64,000 bases of DNA from Microbacterium sp. AG238 (GCF_003610405.1 NZ_RAQC01000001.1:868001-932000); one strand, 5' to 3'; positions 16,599-25,611 are shown, counted from the first letter of the stretch. Notes: a model not told the origin generated them from the letters alone. Numbers and translations are program-made.

Positions 16599-17279
16599 TC
16601 AATCGGGAGGTCGGAGATCGAGCGCGTCGACGTCGATGACCTGTTTGGTCATCGCGTAAATGAGCACTTGCACGCGATCGCGCACTCCCCATTTGGTCAT
16701 GATGCGACCGAGGTGAGCCTTGACGGTGGGTTCGGCAAGATGCAGCTGACGTGCGATCTCGGAATTCGACCGCCCTTGAGCGAGCGCTTTCACGATCGAC
16801 AGCTCACGCGCCGTGAGCGGCGACGGCACCGGCGCGCCACCGACTGCGACAGGGTCGGCGCGGACGGAGCGGATGAGGTCGCGCGTGACGCGCGGTGACA
16901 TCACCGAACGACCGGCATGCACCTCGCGGATCGCGGCCAGGATGTCGTCCGGGTCGGTGTCTTTCACGAGATACCCGGACGCCCCCGCGCGCAGGGCCGG
17001 CACGACGTGCCGCTCGGTCGAGAACGTCGTGACGGCGAGCACGCGCACATCCGGGAACGCCGTCGTGATCTGACGCGTGGCTTCGATCCCCGACAGTTTG
17101 GGCATCTGCAGATCCATCAGTACGACGTCGGGCCGGAGTTCCCCCGTCGCAGCGACCGCGCCCTCACCGTCGACCGCTTCGCCGACGACGCTCATGTCAT
17201 CGCTGGTTTCAACGAAAACGCGGAGAGCATGACGGACGAGCGCTTCGTCATCGGCAATCAACACCCGCGTGGCCCCCAC
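16599..17279 (-). CDS. NarL/FixJ-type response regulator
   Basis: A 226-residue protein with a receiver domain (acidic pair in IADDE, phospho-accepting Asp56 in LMDLQMP, Lys in GYLVKDTD) and a C-terminal LuxR HTH (LTARELSIVKALAQGRSNSEIARQLHLAEPTVKAHLGRIMTKW). Divergent from the histidine kinase at 17532 with a peptide gene between. The pair probably senses an envelope or peptide signal and regulates one of the adjoining RiPP clusters. Confidence 0.92.
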   Translation of the reverse strand: MGATRVLIADDEALVRHALRVFVETSDDMSVVGEAVDGEGAVAATGELRPDVVLMDLQMPKLSGIEATRQITTAFPDVRVLAVTTFSTERHVVPALRAGASGYLVKDTDPDDILAAIREVHAGRSVMSPRVTRDLIRSVRADPVAVGGAPVPSPLTARELSIVKALAQGRSNSEIARQLHLAEPTVKAHLGRIMTKWGVRDRVQVLIYAMTKQVIDVDALDLRPPD

Positions 17280-17408
17280 GCCGTAATCCTAAGGAACATC
17301 TCGACAATCGGGTTAATACCTAAGTATGTGAATTCCGATACCTCGGGCCGCAGTGCACCGGCATGCACGTCCGACATCCTCCTCCGAGGACCCTCGTTAG
17401 GAGAATCG

Positions 17409-17501
17409 ATGTTCACGGAACTCTTCATGTTCACCGGGGAGATGCGACCGGCGGGACCGATCATGCGGGAGCTGTGCCGCCTGCTCGGAATCTGCAAGTG
17501 A
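17409..17501 (+). CDS. 30-aa peptide between response regulator and histidine kinase genes
   Basis: A strong AGGAG ribosome site lies directly before ATG 17409. The peptide begins MFTELFMFTGEM and ends RELCRLLGICK, with two Cys in the last eight residues. It starts 31 bp before the histidine kinase GTG. No matching family is known to me. It may be a peptide signal for the kinase, a translational leader, or a small RiPP precursor. Size makes it uncertain, but the ribosome site and placement favour a real gene. Confidence 0.5.
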   Translation: MFTELFMFTGEMRPAGPIMRELCRLLGICK

Positions 17502-17531
17502 CCCGAGCACCCTTCCGGGCATGATGGGAGG

Positions 17532-18713
17532 GTGACGGAGCGCCAGAGGAGACTGCGGCACAGGCACGCGCCGGCCCACGTGGGCGCGGACACGCGTGGG
17601 TTCACCGCCCTGCCTTCCTGGGGACGCATCGCCCTGCTCCTCGTGCTGGCCATGATGCTCGTCGTCGACGTCGTCCTGGTCATCACCGATCCGAGCGTCG
17701 CCTGGCGTGGTCTGATGTTCGGGTTGCCCGCGATGCTCGCCACGGCCCTGTTCATCTGGTGGCCCGCGGCAGCAGCGACCAGCCTCCTGCTCATCGCGCT
17801 CGTGCAGATCACCGCGGGCCAGGACGGCAGCGATGTCCTCTACCTCGCCGGCGTTGCCGGCCTCGTGGTCTACACGAGCCCGGTGTGGTTCGTGTCGATC
17901 TACGTCGTCGCGACGCTGAGCCTCACGATCCTGGCGAGCACCGTCCTCGGAATCTTCGCGAACACGGCGCTGCCTGCGCTGGCGCTCGTGGTCGCGATCT
18001 CCGCCTCCATCGGCTGGGCGCTGCGTGCGGCGCACGGGCGCGAGCTGCGCCTGGCGGGTGACGTCGCCGCTCTGGCGCAGGCACGCTCGGCGGCGATCGA
18101 AGCTGAGAGAGATCGCATTGCAGACGAGTTGCACGACATCATCGCGCACGACATCACGCTCGTCTCGATGCACGCGAGGGTCCTCGAGCGCGTCGACGAC
18201 GAAGCCCTGCGCGACCAGTCCGTTCGCGCGATCCGCGCCGGCGCAGACCAGGCGCTCGCCGACATCCGCAGGATGCTGAGGATCGTGCGCGACGATGACG
18301 GCTCTCTCACCGGGCCTGTCGACGAACAGCCGGCAAGCATCGACTCGGCACTCGACGAGGCCCGCGATGCGCTCGTGCAGCTGGGAGCGACGATCAGCGT
18401 GCGATCCACCGAAGGCTCGGTGTCGTCGACGATCGAGCAGACCCTCGTTCACCTGATACGCGAGGGGACCACGAACATCGCCAAACACGCGCCCGAGAAC
18501 ACCTCGGTGAGGATCACTCTCGAGATCCTCGGCGACGATGTCCGGCTCGAGATGGCGAACACCACCGGTCCCGCGCCGGTGACGAACGGCATCCCATCGT
18601 CCGGTTACGGACTCGACCGTCTGCGCGAGCGCGTCGCCGTGTCCGGGGGTGACTTCACGTCTGGCCCGACCGACGACGGATGGACGCTCATCGCACGTCT
18701 ACCCGCTCGGTGA
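17532..18713 (+). CDS. sensor histidine kinase (HisKA_3 type)
   Basis: GTG 17532 with GGGAGG. A 393-residue protein with about five membrane helices in residues 25-170, a HisKA_3 dimerisation helix (RDRIADELHDIIAHDITLV, phospho-accepting His201) and a HATPase domain with N-box EGTTNIAKHA and G-box SSGYGLDRLRERV. Partner of the NarL-type regulator encoded divergently. The short extracytoplasmic loops suggest sensing within the membrane, as in intramembrane-sensing kinases. It converges on the ABC permease gene with a 26-bp overlap. Confidence 0.92.
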   Translation: MTERQRRLRHRHAPAHVGADTRGFTALPSWGRIALLLVLAMMLVVDVVLVITDPSVAWRGLMFGLPAMLATALFIWWPAAAATSLLLIALVQITAGQDGSDVLYLAGVAGLVVYTSPVWFVSIYVVATLSLTILASTVLGIFANTALPALALVVAISASIGWALRAAHGRELRLAGDVAALAQARSAAIEAERDRIADELHDIIAHDITLVSMHARVLERVDDEALRDQSVRAIRAGADQALADIRRMLRIVRDDDGSLTGPVDEQPASIDSALDEARDALVQLGATISVRSTEGSVSSTIEQTLVHLIREGTTNIAKHAPENTSVRITLEILGDDVRLEMANTTGPAPVTNGIPSSGYGLDRLRERVAVSGGDFTSGPTDDGWTLIARLPAR

Positions 18714-20274
18714 CCGTCGACGCCGGCGTCCCGCCCGGCCGTGCCCCGGGCAGAGCCGAGCGGAACACCGCGAACGCCAGTCCGAGGTACAGGACCGCGG
18801 CCACGATCACTGTGCCGGCGATCGTCACCCACGATCGGCACGCGACGTGATCATCGCCGTAGCCGAGAACACTCGACACCGCGATCAAGAGCGGGGCAGC
18901 GCTGAGGAGCAGCCCCGCGATCGCCCGCCCGATCGGCGCTTCCGAGAACGCTCGCGCGCCCACGCCGGCGAGCGATGAGCACACGAAGAAGGCCGCCAAG
19001 GGAACCATGTAGGCGATGCCCCACCCCACGTGGCCGAATTGGATGGACACGCCCAGGATCACCGCGGGCGCTGCCACGACCAGGTCGAAGAACGCGTTCA
19101 GCAGCACACCGGCGAGGCTCGTCCTGACCACGGACACATCGGCCAGAAGCAGATGCTGGTGATCCAGATCCGCCGCGGCGAGCTGAGATGCCGCCGACAC
19201 GCAGGGAAGGAGCACCGCGATGACCACTCCGACGGTCACCGGCACGACTCCCCCGGAGAGCATGCACAGTGACACCACCGCGATCAGCACGACCGCGGTG
19301 GCCGGGTACTGCCACCGGCGGCGACGAATCTGAGCGAGGTGACTCACCAGAACCGCCGGAATCGGGCGGGACGGCCATCGGTCCCACGACCTCATCCCGA
19401 CCGCATATCCCCTACTCTGCAGGGCAGACGATGGTCCACCCGAAAGAGCCTTCGACAGCTGATTCGCGAGGATGCTCTCTTGGACCGCCGGTTCGACGAA
19501 CACCCGCGGCTTCGCGGCGAGCACCGACACCGCGATCGCCGCGAGAACGATGAACCCCGCGCTCACCGTGAGATCCGCCGATTCCGGAGACACGACCGCG
19601 GCGATCGGCTGGGCAACCGCTGCCAGTGCCCATGCGAACGGGCCGTCGTCGGGCACGAGACCGGCGTATGCCGCGGCGTTCAGGACTCCCCACAGGATCG
19701 CCCACGCACTCGCAACACCGACGAGCGCGGCTCGACCATGCTTCGAGACCCGGTGCCCGAGAGCGTGCGCCGACAACGACACCGAACGGATGAGGAGGAG
19801 GATGCTCGTGAGCGCCACACCCGAGACCAGGCCCAGCTGAGGTGGCTCGCCGCGCAGGACGAGGGCGATCGCGCTAGCCGCCGATGCCCCGATGAATCCC
19901 ATAGCCGCTGTTCCGAGCGCGTGGGTCAGCAGCACGAGGACCGGACCGTCGCGGCTCGCCAGAACCCACGACACGTCTCCGGGGCGCAGCCGCAGCGGTG
20001 AGCCGCGCTGCGCCGTCAATACGACGAGCGGCAAGATCAGGCCCAGGCCGAGACCCGCCAAGCGCACCCCGGGAGTCTGGTCTCCTCCAGAGATGTCGTC
20101 ACCCTGGCTGACGAGGATCCACAGGTAGCCGACCACGCCGACCGCCGAGAGCACCAGAGCGAGCGGATTGAGGAGGAGCACGCGCAGGTCACGGATCCGC
20201 ATACGTGCATAGGCGGTGATGAGCGCGACGGCGGCGGTCGTCGCGGAACGGCGCGCAGCGCTAGGCGGAGCCAC
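18688..20274 (-). CDS. ABC transporter permease of the class V-type RiPP cluster
   Basis: A 528-residue integral membrane protein with roughly a dozen hydrophobic helices and no ATPase motif. A GTG start overlaps the ATPase gene by 14 bp. Size and layout resemble ABC-2 exporters with two fused permease halves. With the ATPase it probably exports the class V-type peptide or gives immunity. Last gene of the minus-strand operon. Confidence 0.8.
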   Translation of the reverse strand: MAPPSAARRSATTAAVALITAYARMRIRDLRVLLLNPLALVLSAVGVVGYLWILVSQGDDISGGDQTPGVRLAGLGLGLILPLVVLTAQRGSPLRLRPGDVSWVLASRDGPVLVLLTHALGTAAMGFIGASAASAIALVLRGEPPQLGLVSGVALTSILLLIRSVSLSAHALGHRVSKHGRAALVGVASAWAILWGVLNAAAYAGLVPDDGPFAWALAAVAQPIAAVVSPESADLTVSAGFIVLAAIAVSVLAAKPRVFVEPAVQESILANQLSKALSGGPSSALQSRGYAVGMRSWDRWPSRPIPAVLVSHLAQIRRRRWQYPATAVVLIAVVSLCMLSGGVVPVTVGVVIAVLLPCVSAASQLAAADLDHQHLLLADVSVVRTSLAGVLLNAFFDLVVAAPAVILGVSIQFGHVGWGIAYMVPLAAFFVCSSLAGVGARAFSEAPIGRAIAGLLLSAAPLLIAVSSVLGYGDDHVACRSWVTIAGTVIVAAVLYLGLAFAVFRSALPGARPGGTPASTVTERVDVR

Positions 20275-21010
20275 GGCTCATCGTCCCCACGACGCGGAGG
20301 TAGGCGTCCTCGAGCGACTCTCCGGACTCGCCCTCGGCCGGCCTCACTCTCATGTCGTGGACGAGGCGACCGGCGTACAGCATCAGCGCCCGATCGGCGA
20401 TCTTCTCCAGATCGCCGAGCCCGTGCATGGAGATGAGAACCGTGCATCCTTGCTCAGACAATCGGCGAACTTCGTCGCGCAGCTCGCGGGACGAGACGGG
20501 ATCCAGACCGTTGAACGGTTCGTCGAGAAGGAGGATTCGTGATCCTTTCGTGAGCGCGAGGATCAGCGCCAGCTTCCGTCGCATGCCCTGCGACAGTTCG
20601 TGCGGGAGTGAGTCGAGCTTGTCGGCGAGGTCGTATCTCTCGAGCAGCGCCGCGCGTGCTTGCGCGGTCGTCGTGACACGGTTCAGACCTTCGACCAGAC
20701 GCACGTGTTCGATGACGCTGAGCCCGGGATAGAGGTCGGGGTCTTCCGGCATCAGGCTCAGCGCGCGTCGCGCCTCAGGACTGCCCGCGGCGTGACCGTC
20801 GACGAGCGCGCTTCCCGAGCTGAGCTCGTACAGCCCGGCGAGACTGCGCATGAGCGTGGTCTTGCCGGCACCGTTCGGCCCCATCAGTCCGACGACCTGC
20901 CCGACGGGGACATCGAAGGTGACGCCGTCGAGGATCCGCGACGCGTCGATCGTCTTCGTCACGCCCCGCAGCGTGAGGGCGGTCCGTGACCGGGTCGGAT
21001 CAGTCATCAT
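20261..21010 (-). CDS. ABC transporter ATP-binding protein of the class V-type cluster
   Basis: Starts MMTD at 21010 (or 21007); about 249 residues. Walker A is GPNGAGKTT, the signature LSQGMRRKLALI and Walker B ILLLDEPFNGLD, followed by the H-loop ISMHG. Overlaps the preceding small gene by 11 bp and the permease gene by 14 bp. Energises the neighbouring permease. Confidence 0.92.
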   Translation of the reverse strand: MMTDPTRSRTALTLRGVTKTIDASRILDGVTFDVPVGQVVGLMGPNGAGKTTLMRSLAGLYELSSGSALVDGHAAGSPEARRALSLMPEDPDLYPGLSVIEHVRLVEGLNRVTTTAQARAALLERYDLADKLDSLPHELSQGMRRKLALILALTKGSRILLLDEPFNGLDPVSSRELRDEVRRLSEQGCTVLISMHGLGDLEKIADRALMLYAGRLVHDMRVRPAEGESGESLEDAYLRVVGTMSRGSA

Positions 21011-21401
21011 CGGCCCCCAGCCAGCCGGCGAGATCAAGACCCGACGCCGACACGAATTCGGAAAGATCGACCAGCTCCCCCCGCCGGTGCATCGAACGGA
21101 GGACCGCACGGACGTCCGGGTCTCCTCCCGCGGCGGCTCGTTCGATCTCACGTTGAAGCGTCGGTTCGCAGGCGGGGCGGCGACGCAGTCCGATGCGCTC
21201 GGCGAGGCCGCGGCGCTCATCCCCCGACCCCCACCCCCGCAGGTCGCCGTACTCGCGCACGCGACCGGCCACCGGATGCTCGGCAGCGCTCTCCGATGCG
21301 AGCGCGAACGCGACGTGCTCGGCACTCACCGGCGATTTCTCCGTCGCCGCGACTCGTCCCGCGGTGGTCATCGTCGAACGGAAACGCGCTATCGATTCCA
21401 C
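21000..21401 (-). CDS. small protein of unknown function in the class V-type cluster
   Basis: GTG 21401 follows an excellent AGGAGAGG site; 133 residues, rich in Arg and Glu, without membrane helices or recognised motifs. The C-terminus is DLAGWLGADDD. It overlaps both neighbours by 11-13 bp, which argues for a real operon member. It could be a cluster-specific accessory factor; no family recognised. Confidence 0.6.
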   Translation of the reverse strand: MESIARFRSTMTTAGRVAATEKSPVSAEHVAFALASESAAEHPVAGRVREYGDLRGWGSGDERRGLAERIGLRRRPACEPTLQREIERAAAGGDPDVRAVLRSMHRRGELVDLSEFVSASGLDLAGWLGADDD

Positions 21402-22636
21402 GTGCCCTCTCCTCTGCTCGTTGCCTGTGCCTGATCCGGTCGCCGCCGCTTCACGACGAGCCGGATGAGGCTCTCCATCGGCCCCTGTTTTCCGGCACGA
21501 TCCATAGCGATCGACAGGAGCGCGAACACGATCGTCAGCACCACTCCGATGGCGACCGCTCCGCTCGCCGAGACGCGGCCGTAGTAGCCGAATCCGTACG
21601 CCGCGACGGCGCAGATGATGCTCGTGAAGATGTAGATCGACAACGGGTATCGCCCCATCGCGGCCACGGCTCGAACCAGCGGGGACGCAGACAGACGCGT
21701 CTCCCGCATGAGGATCAACACGTACATCGCGACCGCGAGAACGGGAGGCGCGATGACCTGGCACCATGTCGAGAGCGCACTCAGGACGCCGGTGTCATGG
21801 GGCAGCAGAATCTGAACCCCGAGCTGATAGAGGTAGGCCGCACCCGCCACCACCACCGCGATCACGAGGACGGAGCGCGCCCGCCCGGTCTTCAGCACTG
21901 TCGATCCCGCAGCCCGGAGGCGCGAGATCCCGATGCCGATCAACAGAAGCCCGACGAGCTGCGGCAGTCCGACCGGGGCGAAGTCCTGCATGTAGACGAG
22001 CCAATCCGTCAGCCGCTGCTGCAGAATCGCCCCCGCATCGTGCGAACCGTAGGCGCTCGCCGCATCCGCCTGCAGACCGCGATAGGCGTCTGAGACGGCG
22101 GACATCGCGTTGGTGGCACCGTCGCCGCGGGTTCCGATGCGCGCCAGCAGATCGGAGACGACGAGCACGAGAGGGAACATCGTGATGCTCGCTCCGATCG
22201 CTATCTGAGCGATCGGTTGGCGGAACCGGAAGTACAACGCGATCACACCGGCGATGAAGTAGTAGAAGAGGATGTCACCCCACCAGACCAACAATCCGTG
22301 GAGCAGTCCGACCACCCCGATCGCGCCGAGCCGGATGATCGCGTATCGGAACTCTCGCCGCCCGGCCCCCGCCCGGGCGAGACCATGCCCCATCGCGAGG
22401 ACGAACATCCCCATGCCCGTCATGGTGGGGACGCTGAGGAACAGCATGATCGCGGCGTCGTCCACGGGGACACCCGTGAACGGGCTCGCGCCCACGACCT
22501 GTTCGTACCGGATCGGAGTCAGGATCAGCGGAACGTTGGTGAGCAGGAGCAGGATGATGCCGACGCCGCGCAATAGATCCGGACCGAGCAGTCGCGCTGG
22601 CGCGAGCTCCTCCCTCGTTCGAGATTCAGTCGTCAC
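21389..22636 (-). CDS. DUF418 membrane protein
   Basis: A 415-residue protein with about nine to ten hydrophobic helices. DUF418 hallmarks are visible: LLHGLLVWWGDILFYYFIAG in the centre and KQGPMESLIRLVVKRR at the C-terminus. DUF418 proteins resemble membrane acyltransferases. Placement between the LanD gene and the transporter suggests modification, transport or immunity for the peptide, but this is inference. Confidence 0.85.
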   Translation of the reverse strand: MTTESRTREELAPARLLGPDLLRGVGIILLLLTNVPLILTPIRYEQVVGASPFTGVPVDDAAIMLFLSVPTMTGMGMFVLAMGHGLARAGAGRREFRYAIIRLGAIGVVGLLHGLLVWWGDILFYYFIAGVIALYFRFRQPIAQIAIGASITMFPLVLVVSDLLARIGTRGDGATNAMSAVSDAYRGLQADAASAYGSHDAGAILQQRLTDWLVYMQDFAPVGLPQLVGLLLIGIGISRLRAAGSTVLKTGRARSVLVIAVVVAGAAYLYQLGVQILLPHDTGVLSALSTWCQVIAPPVLAVAMYVLILMRETRLSASPLVRAVAAMGRYPLSIYIFTSIICAVAAYGFGYYGRVSASGAVAIGVVLTIVFALLSIAMDRAGKQGPMESLIRLVVKRRRPDQAQATSRGEGTWNR

Positions 22637-23195
22637 GGCTCGCCTCCTCGGCGCGCGTCGCGAGCTGCGCGACGAGCTTGTTCAGACCGTGCCGGCTGAC
22701 CCCCGCCTGCGCTCGGCCGCTCAGGTCTCGCGCCGCCCCGGGCTCTTCGGGAGGGAACGCGAACCCGTCGGCCGCCAACTGGTCGAGAACGCGTTGCACG
22801 GCGGGTCGGGATCGCATCTCGTCGTTCAGAACGGGGAGCAGGCCGACCGGGCCGCCGAAGTTCGCCAGGGTCAGCGTGAGGAGGTTGCTCGTCGAAGCGA
22901 CGGCAAGGCTGCTCAGGGTGTTCAGCGTGGCGGGAGCGACCAGCGCAATATCGCTGTCGGCAGCGAGAGAGCGATGACGTGGGACCCCGCCCGTGGGCTC
23001 GTCGACCTCGACGTAGACCGGGCAGTTCATCACCGAACCGGTCAAAGCAGGCGACATGAGACGCGCGGCCGACGGCGTCATCACGACGGCGCAGCCGGCA
23101 GCGGCTGCGCGCATCCGCGCGAGTTCGGGCAGCAGCGAGATGAGGGCAGAAGAGGCGCACATCCCGATGAGGAGCCGCGGCAGCCTAGGCGGCAT
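22626..23195 (-). CDS. second LanD-like flavoprotein decarboxylase
   Basis: ATG 23195 with GGAGG gives 189 residues. HFCD family: HRSLAADSDIALVAPATLNTLSSLA holds the His and the PASANT-type motif, and VLNDEM matches the Met/Asn substrate clamp. It should decarboxylate the C-terminal Cys of the precursor encoded at 25162-25491, making AviCys or AviMeCys. It is clearly different from the first LanD (2910-3455), so the window has one decarboxylase per RiPP cluster. It overlaps the HopA1-like gene by 11 bp. Confidence 0.88.
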   Translation of the reverse strand: MPPRLPRLLIGMCASSALISLLPELARMRAAAAGCAVVMTPSAARLMSPALTGSVMNCPVYVEVDEPTGGVPRHRSLAADSDIALVAPATLNTLSSLAVASTSNLLTLTLANFGGPVGLLPVLNDEMRSRPAVQRVLDQLAADGFAFPPEEPGAARDLSGRAQAGVSRHGLNKLVAQLATRAEEASRDD

Positions 23196-24015
23196 CCGAC
23201 ACCTCCGGGAGCAGCCGGTAAGGCGCGGCCGCGTCGATCCCCGCGGCGGTGAACTCGCGTTCGATGGCCGCAGCCAACGACGGGCCCGAGCCTGGAGGCG
23301 TGCGGAGTGCGCGCGCCACGCAGGCTGCGCGCACCTGGCCGGCGCTGTCGCGCGCCGGACCCTCGATCCACGAGACGCCGGAGTCGTCGATCTTGGCGAA
23401 CAGAGAGTGCTGCGGCGACGTGGTGAAGTGCCGCGCGATCGCACCTCCCCCCAGCGCGTCGAGCACGGGCTCGAGGTCGCCCCGCGGAAGGTAGATGGTG
23501 AAGGCGTCGGGCCGGGGGTACTCCTCTTTCACGCTGAGCGCTTTGATGACATAGCGGGTGGTGATCGCGCCGATTGCCGCGGCGAGCATGCGGCCGGCGT
23601 CGGGCGCAGCATCCCGGGCGACGGGTGCATAGACACGGACTCCCTGATCCGGCGGTTCGGACGGCGACAGCAGACCCGCGAATGCCGGCGACAACCGGTC
23701 ACGGATGGCAGGCAGAGAAAGGACCCCCTCCGCGACGACGTCGCACGCGTCGACCCGCACGCGCAGACCCGCCTTCTCGAAGACCGACGCGCCTGCGCCA
23801 CCCTGCGTGACGGGCCGCCATCCTTCCTCGTGTCGCATCACGCTGCCGAAGATCTCTGCAGCTGAGAAGGCGGAGCGGGACGAGGGCGCTCCGCCCGAGG
23901 TCGGGCTCCGTCGCAGGTGGAGCACCTCGTAGAGCTCACGGGTCAGAGCCGAATCGTCGGTCATCGTGAGGCTGTCGGCGGTGCGCTCGACTTCAGACAC
24001 GATCGCGTCGATCAT
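23185..24015 (-). CDS. HopA1-family protein (class V lanthipeptide lyase-like, LanY/LxmY type)
   Basis: ATG 24015 overlaps the stop of the kinase gene (ATGA); 276 residues. Motifs such as LYEVLHLRRSP, VRVYAPVARDAAPDAGRMLAAAIGA and KALSVKEEYPRPDAFTIYLPRGD fit the HopA1 effector family. In class V lanthipeptide and thioamitide clusters, a HopA1-type protein works with an APH-like kinase to dehydrate Ser/Thr. The adjacent kinase gene and Cys-ended precursor support that role. Confidence 0.8.
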   Translation of the reverse strand: MIDAIVSEVERTADSLTMTDDSALTRELYEVLHLRRSPTSGGAPSSRSAFSAAEIFGSVMRHEEGWRPVTQGGAGASVFEKAGLRVRVDACDVVAEGVLSLPAIRDRLSPAFAGLLSPSEPPDQGVRVYAPVARDAAPDAGRMLAAAIGAITTRYVIKALSVKEEYPRPDAFTIYLPRGDLEPVLDALGGGAIARHFTTSPQHSLFAKIDDSGVSWIEGPARDSAGQVRAACVARALRTPPGSGPSLAAAIEREFTAAGIDAAAPYRLLPEVSDAA

Positions 24016-25088
24016 GCGACCCCGCTCTTCGCACGGAACCAGGCGTACGAAGCGTCGAGCCCCCAGGGCCGCAGGAGCACGGAGGGATTCTTGACGAACG
24101 CGCACCCCATGACGGAGAAGGATCGCCCGACACGCGTCTCACCGTGGAGGTGGTGAGCGAGCGCGCCGGCGCGGTGCAGCAGATGCACGCCGACGAAGGC
24201 TGCCGTCCGCGAGAGGAAGTCCTCGGGGTCGGGAGTTTCGCCGTGAAGGGCGCGGACTGTCGCCCGATATCCCGCGATAACCGCCCGGGCGCGGTCATGC
24301 AGTCGGCCGGCGACATCCGGAATGTAGTGAGACATCTTCTCGTCGGTTTCGGGCGGAGAGTCGATGACCAGGTACTCGATCATCGACCCCAGCAGAGAAC
24401 CCAGGTCGAACAGCGGATCACCCACGCGAGACAGTTCGAAATCGACGAATCGGACGTCGGACGTGGAGTCGACGAGGATGTTGTCGAGCCGTGCGTCACC
24501 GTGGATGAGCGATGTCTGTCGCGCATCCGTGAGGTCGGTCAGACGCGCCGTGACGGCAGAGTCGGCCTGAACCGTGCGAACGACCTGAAGCTGCCCTGGA
24601 GTCGACGTGATCAGATCGTCGGGACGAAGAGGCTCATCATCGGGAACCAGATCGGCGAACGGGCCGAGCAACCGTGACGCCCACTCCGGCAGCCGTCGCG
24701 TGCCGGCGTGGAGGCGGGCGAGCTGAGCCCCGAGCGGAGCCCATGCTCCCGGCGACTCCCCCAGCGAGTCCCACGCCGCACGCGCTGTCGGGTGCGGCAG
24801 GAACTCTGTGACGAGGATGTCGCTGCGACGATCGTGGAGGATGCAGCGAGGCCCGATGTCGGCGATATCCGATTCGCCCAGCAGCTGATAGACGAGCCCC
24901 TCGGTGAGAAGCGCGCCGTCGCCGACCGGCGTCCGCTTCTTCCCGCGTTTGAGAAGCAGTTCGCGCCCGTCCCGAGTTCGGGCGCGAACCACTTCGTTCC
25001 GCTCGTCCTGCAGAGATGTGACCGTGGCGTCCGAGATGCCGAGGGATGCCAGGTAACGCACCCAAACGAAGTCGGACTGCTCGGTCAT
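24012..25088 (-). CDS. APH-like kinase (class V lanthipeptide LanK/LxmK type)
   Basis: ATG 25088 with GGAGA; 358 residues of the aminoglycoside/choline-kinase fold. It has ELLLKRGKKR (ATP-binding Lys), the Brenner motif SLIHGDARLDNILVDS and the metal-binding VDFELSRVGDPLFDLGSL. In class V systems such a kinase phosphorylates precursor Ser/Thr before elimination. Second gene after the precursor (73-bp gap), co-translated with the HopA1-like gene. Confidence 0.85.
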   Translation of the reverse strand: MTEQSDFVWVRYLASLGISDATVTSLQDERNEVVRARTRDGRELLLKRGKKRTPVGDGALLTEGLVYQLLGESDIADIGPRCILHDRRSDILVTEFLPHPTARAAWDSLGESPGAWAPLGAQLARLHAGTRRLPEWASRLLGPFADLVPDDEPLRPDDLITSTPGQLQVVRTVQADSAVTARLTDLTDARQTSLIHGDARLDNILVDSTSDVRFVDFELSRVGDPLFDLGSLLGSMIEYLVIDSPPETDEKMSHYIPDVAGRLHDRARAVIAGYRATVRALHGETPDPEDFLSRTAAFVGVHLLHRAGALAHHLHGETRVGRSFSVMGCAFVKNPSVLLRPWGLDASYAWFRAKSGVA

Positions 25089-25161
25089 GGGTCTCCTCAG
25101 ACTCGCGCGTGCTCGGGACGTACGCGCCGCGAGATGTCGGCGCGAACGGTGGGGGGATCCG

Positions 25162-25491
25162 TCAGCACTTGAGCAGCCACGTCGCGCACTTGAGCACGAC
25201 CGTGGTGCGGATGACGATGCCGCCCATCTCGGGTGCGATGTACTCGTCGCCGAGCATGTCGCTGATGTGAGCCTCGAAGGCGTCGACGTCCTCGATGAGC
25301 GCTCGACCGTGTTCTGCCACGGCGACGTCGGCCGCTCGGCGAATGAAGTCGAGGTAGTCGCGCTCCTCCGGCGTCAGCGAGTTGCGGAACTCGTGAAACT
25401 TGGACGTGAATTCAGCCAACCGGCTGCTTTCCGGGTCGCACAGCACCTGGAGCTCGGCGTCGAGATCGACGGTGTCAAGAATGAGTGACAT
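25162..25491 (-). CDS. class V lanthipeptide-type precursor peptide (109 aa)
   Basis: ATG 25491 follows AGGAGGAAAG, one of the strongest ribosome sites in the window. Residues 1-89 form an acidic helical leader (NSLTPEERDYLDFIRRAA in the middle) and the C-terminus, after EMGG, is the hydrophobic core. The last 14 residues are TTVVLKCATWLLKC: T97-x4-C102 and T104-x4-C109, two copies of T-[VW]-[VL]-LKC. The terminal ring size equals that of AviMeCys in thioamitides and class V peptides. It lies directly upstream of kinase, HopA1 and LanD genes. Core boundaries are inferred. Confidence 0.85.
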   Translation of the reverse strand: MSLILDTVDLDAELQVLCDPESSRLAEFTSKFHEFRNSLTPEERDYLDFIRRAADVAVAEHGRALIEDVDAFEAHISDMLGDEYIAPEMGGIVIRTTVVLKCATWLLKC

Positions 25492-25500
25492 CTTTCCTCC

Positions 25501-25524
25501 TGTGTGAACACACGCAACGAGTTG
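25501..25524. promoter_or_regulatory. paired short palindromes in the leader of the class V-type precursor gene
   Basis: TGTGTGAACACA (25501-25512) and CAACGAGTTG (25515-25524) are two adjoining dyads just upstream of the precursor ribosome site. They may be operator half-sites for the nearby NarL-type regulator or mRNA structure. No clear -35/-10 pair is visible. Confidence 0.35.
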
Positions 25525-25611
25525 TTACGTGACGCAAAGCTAGCGCCGACGAACTCGGCCCCGTTAGAGACCTTCGTAGCGGTTTGGGTGCTGTCGTGCA
25601 TGCCCGATCCC

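Noticed and set aside
21000..25491. Thioamitide cluster as an alternative to class V lanthipeptide
   Set aside because: Kinase, HopA1 and LanD are shared by both, but no YcaO or TfuA gene is present between 13 and 36 kb.
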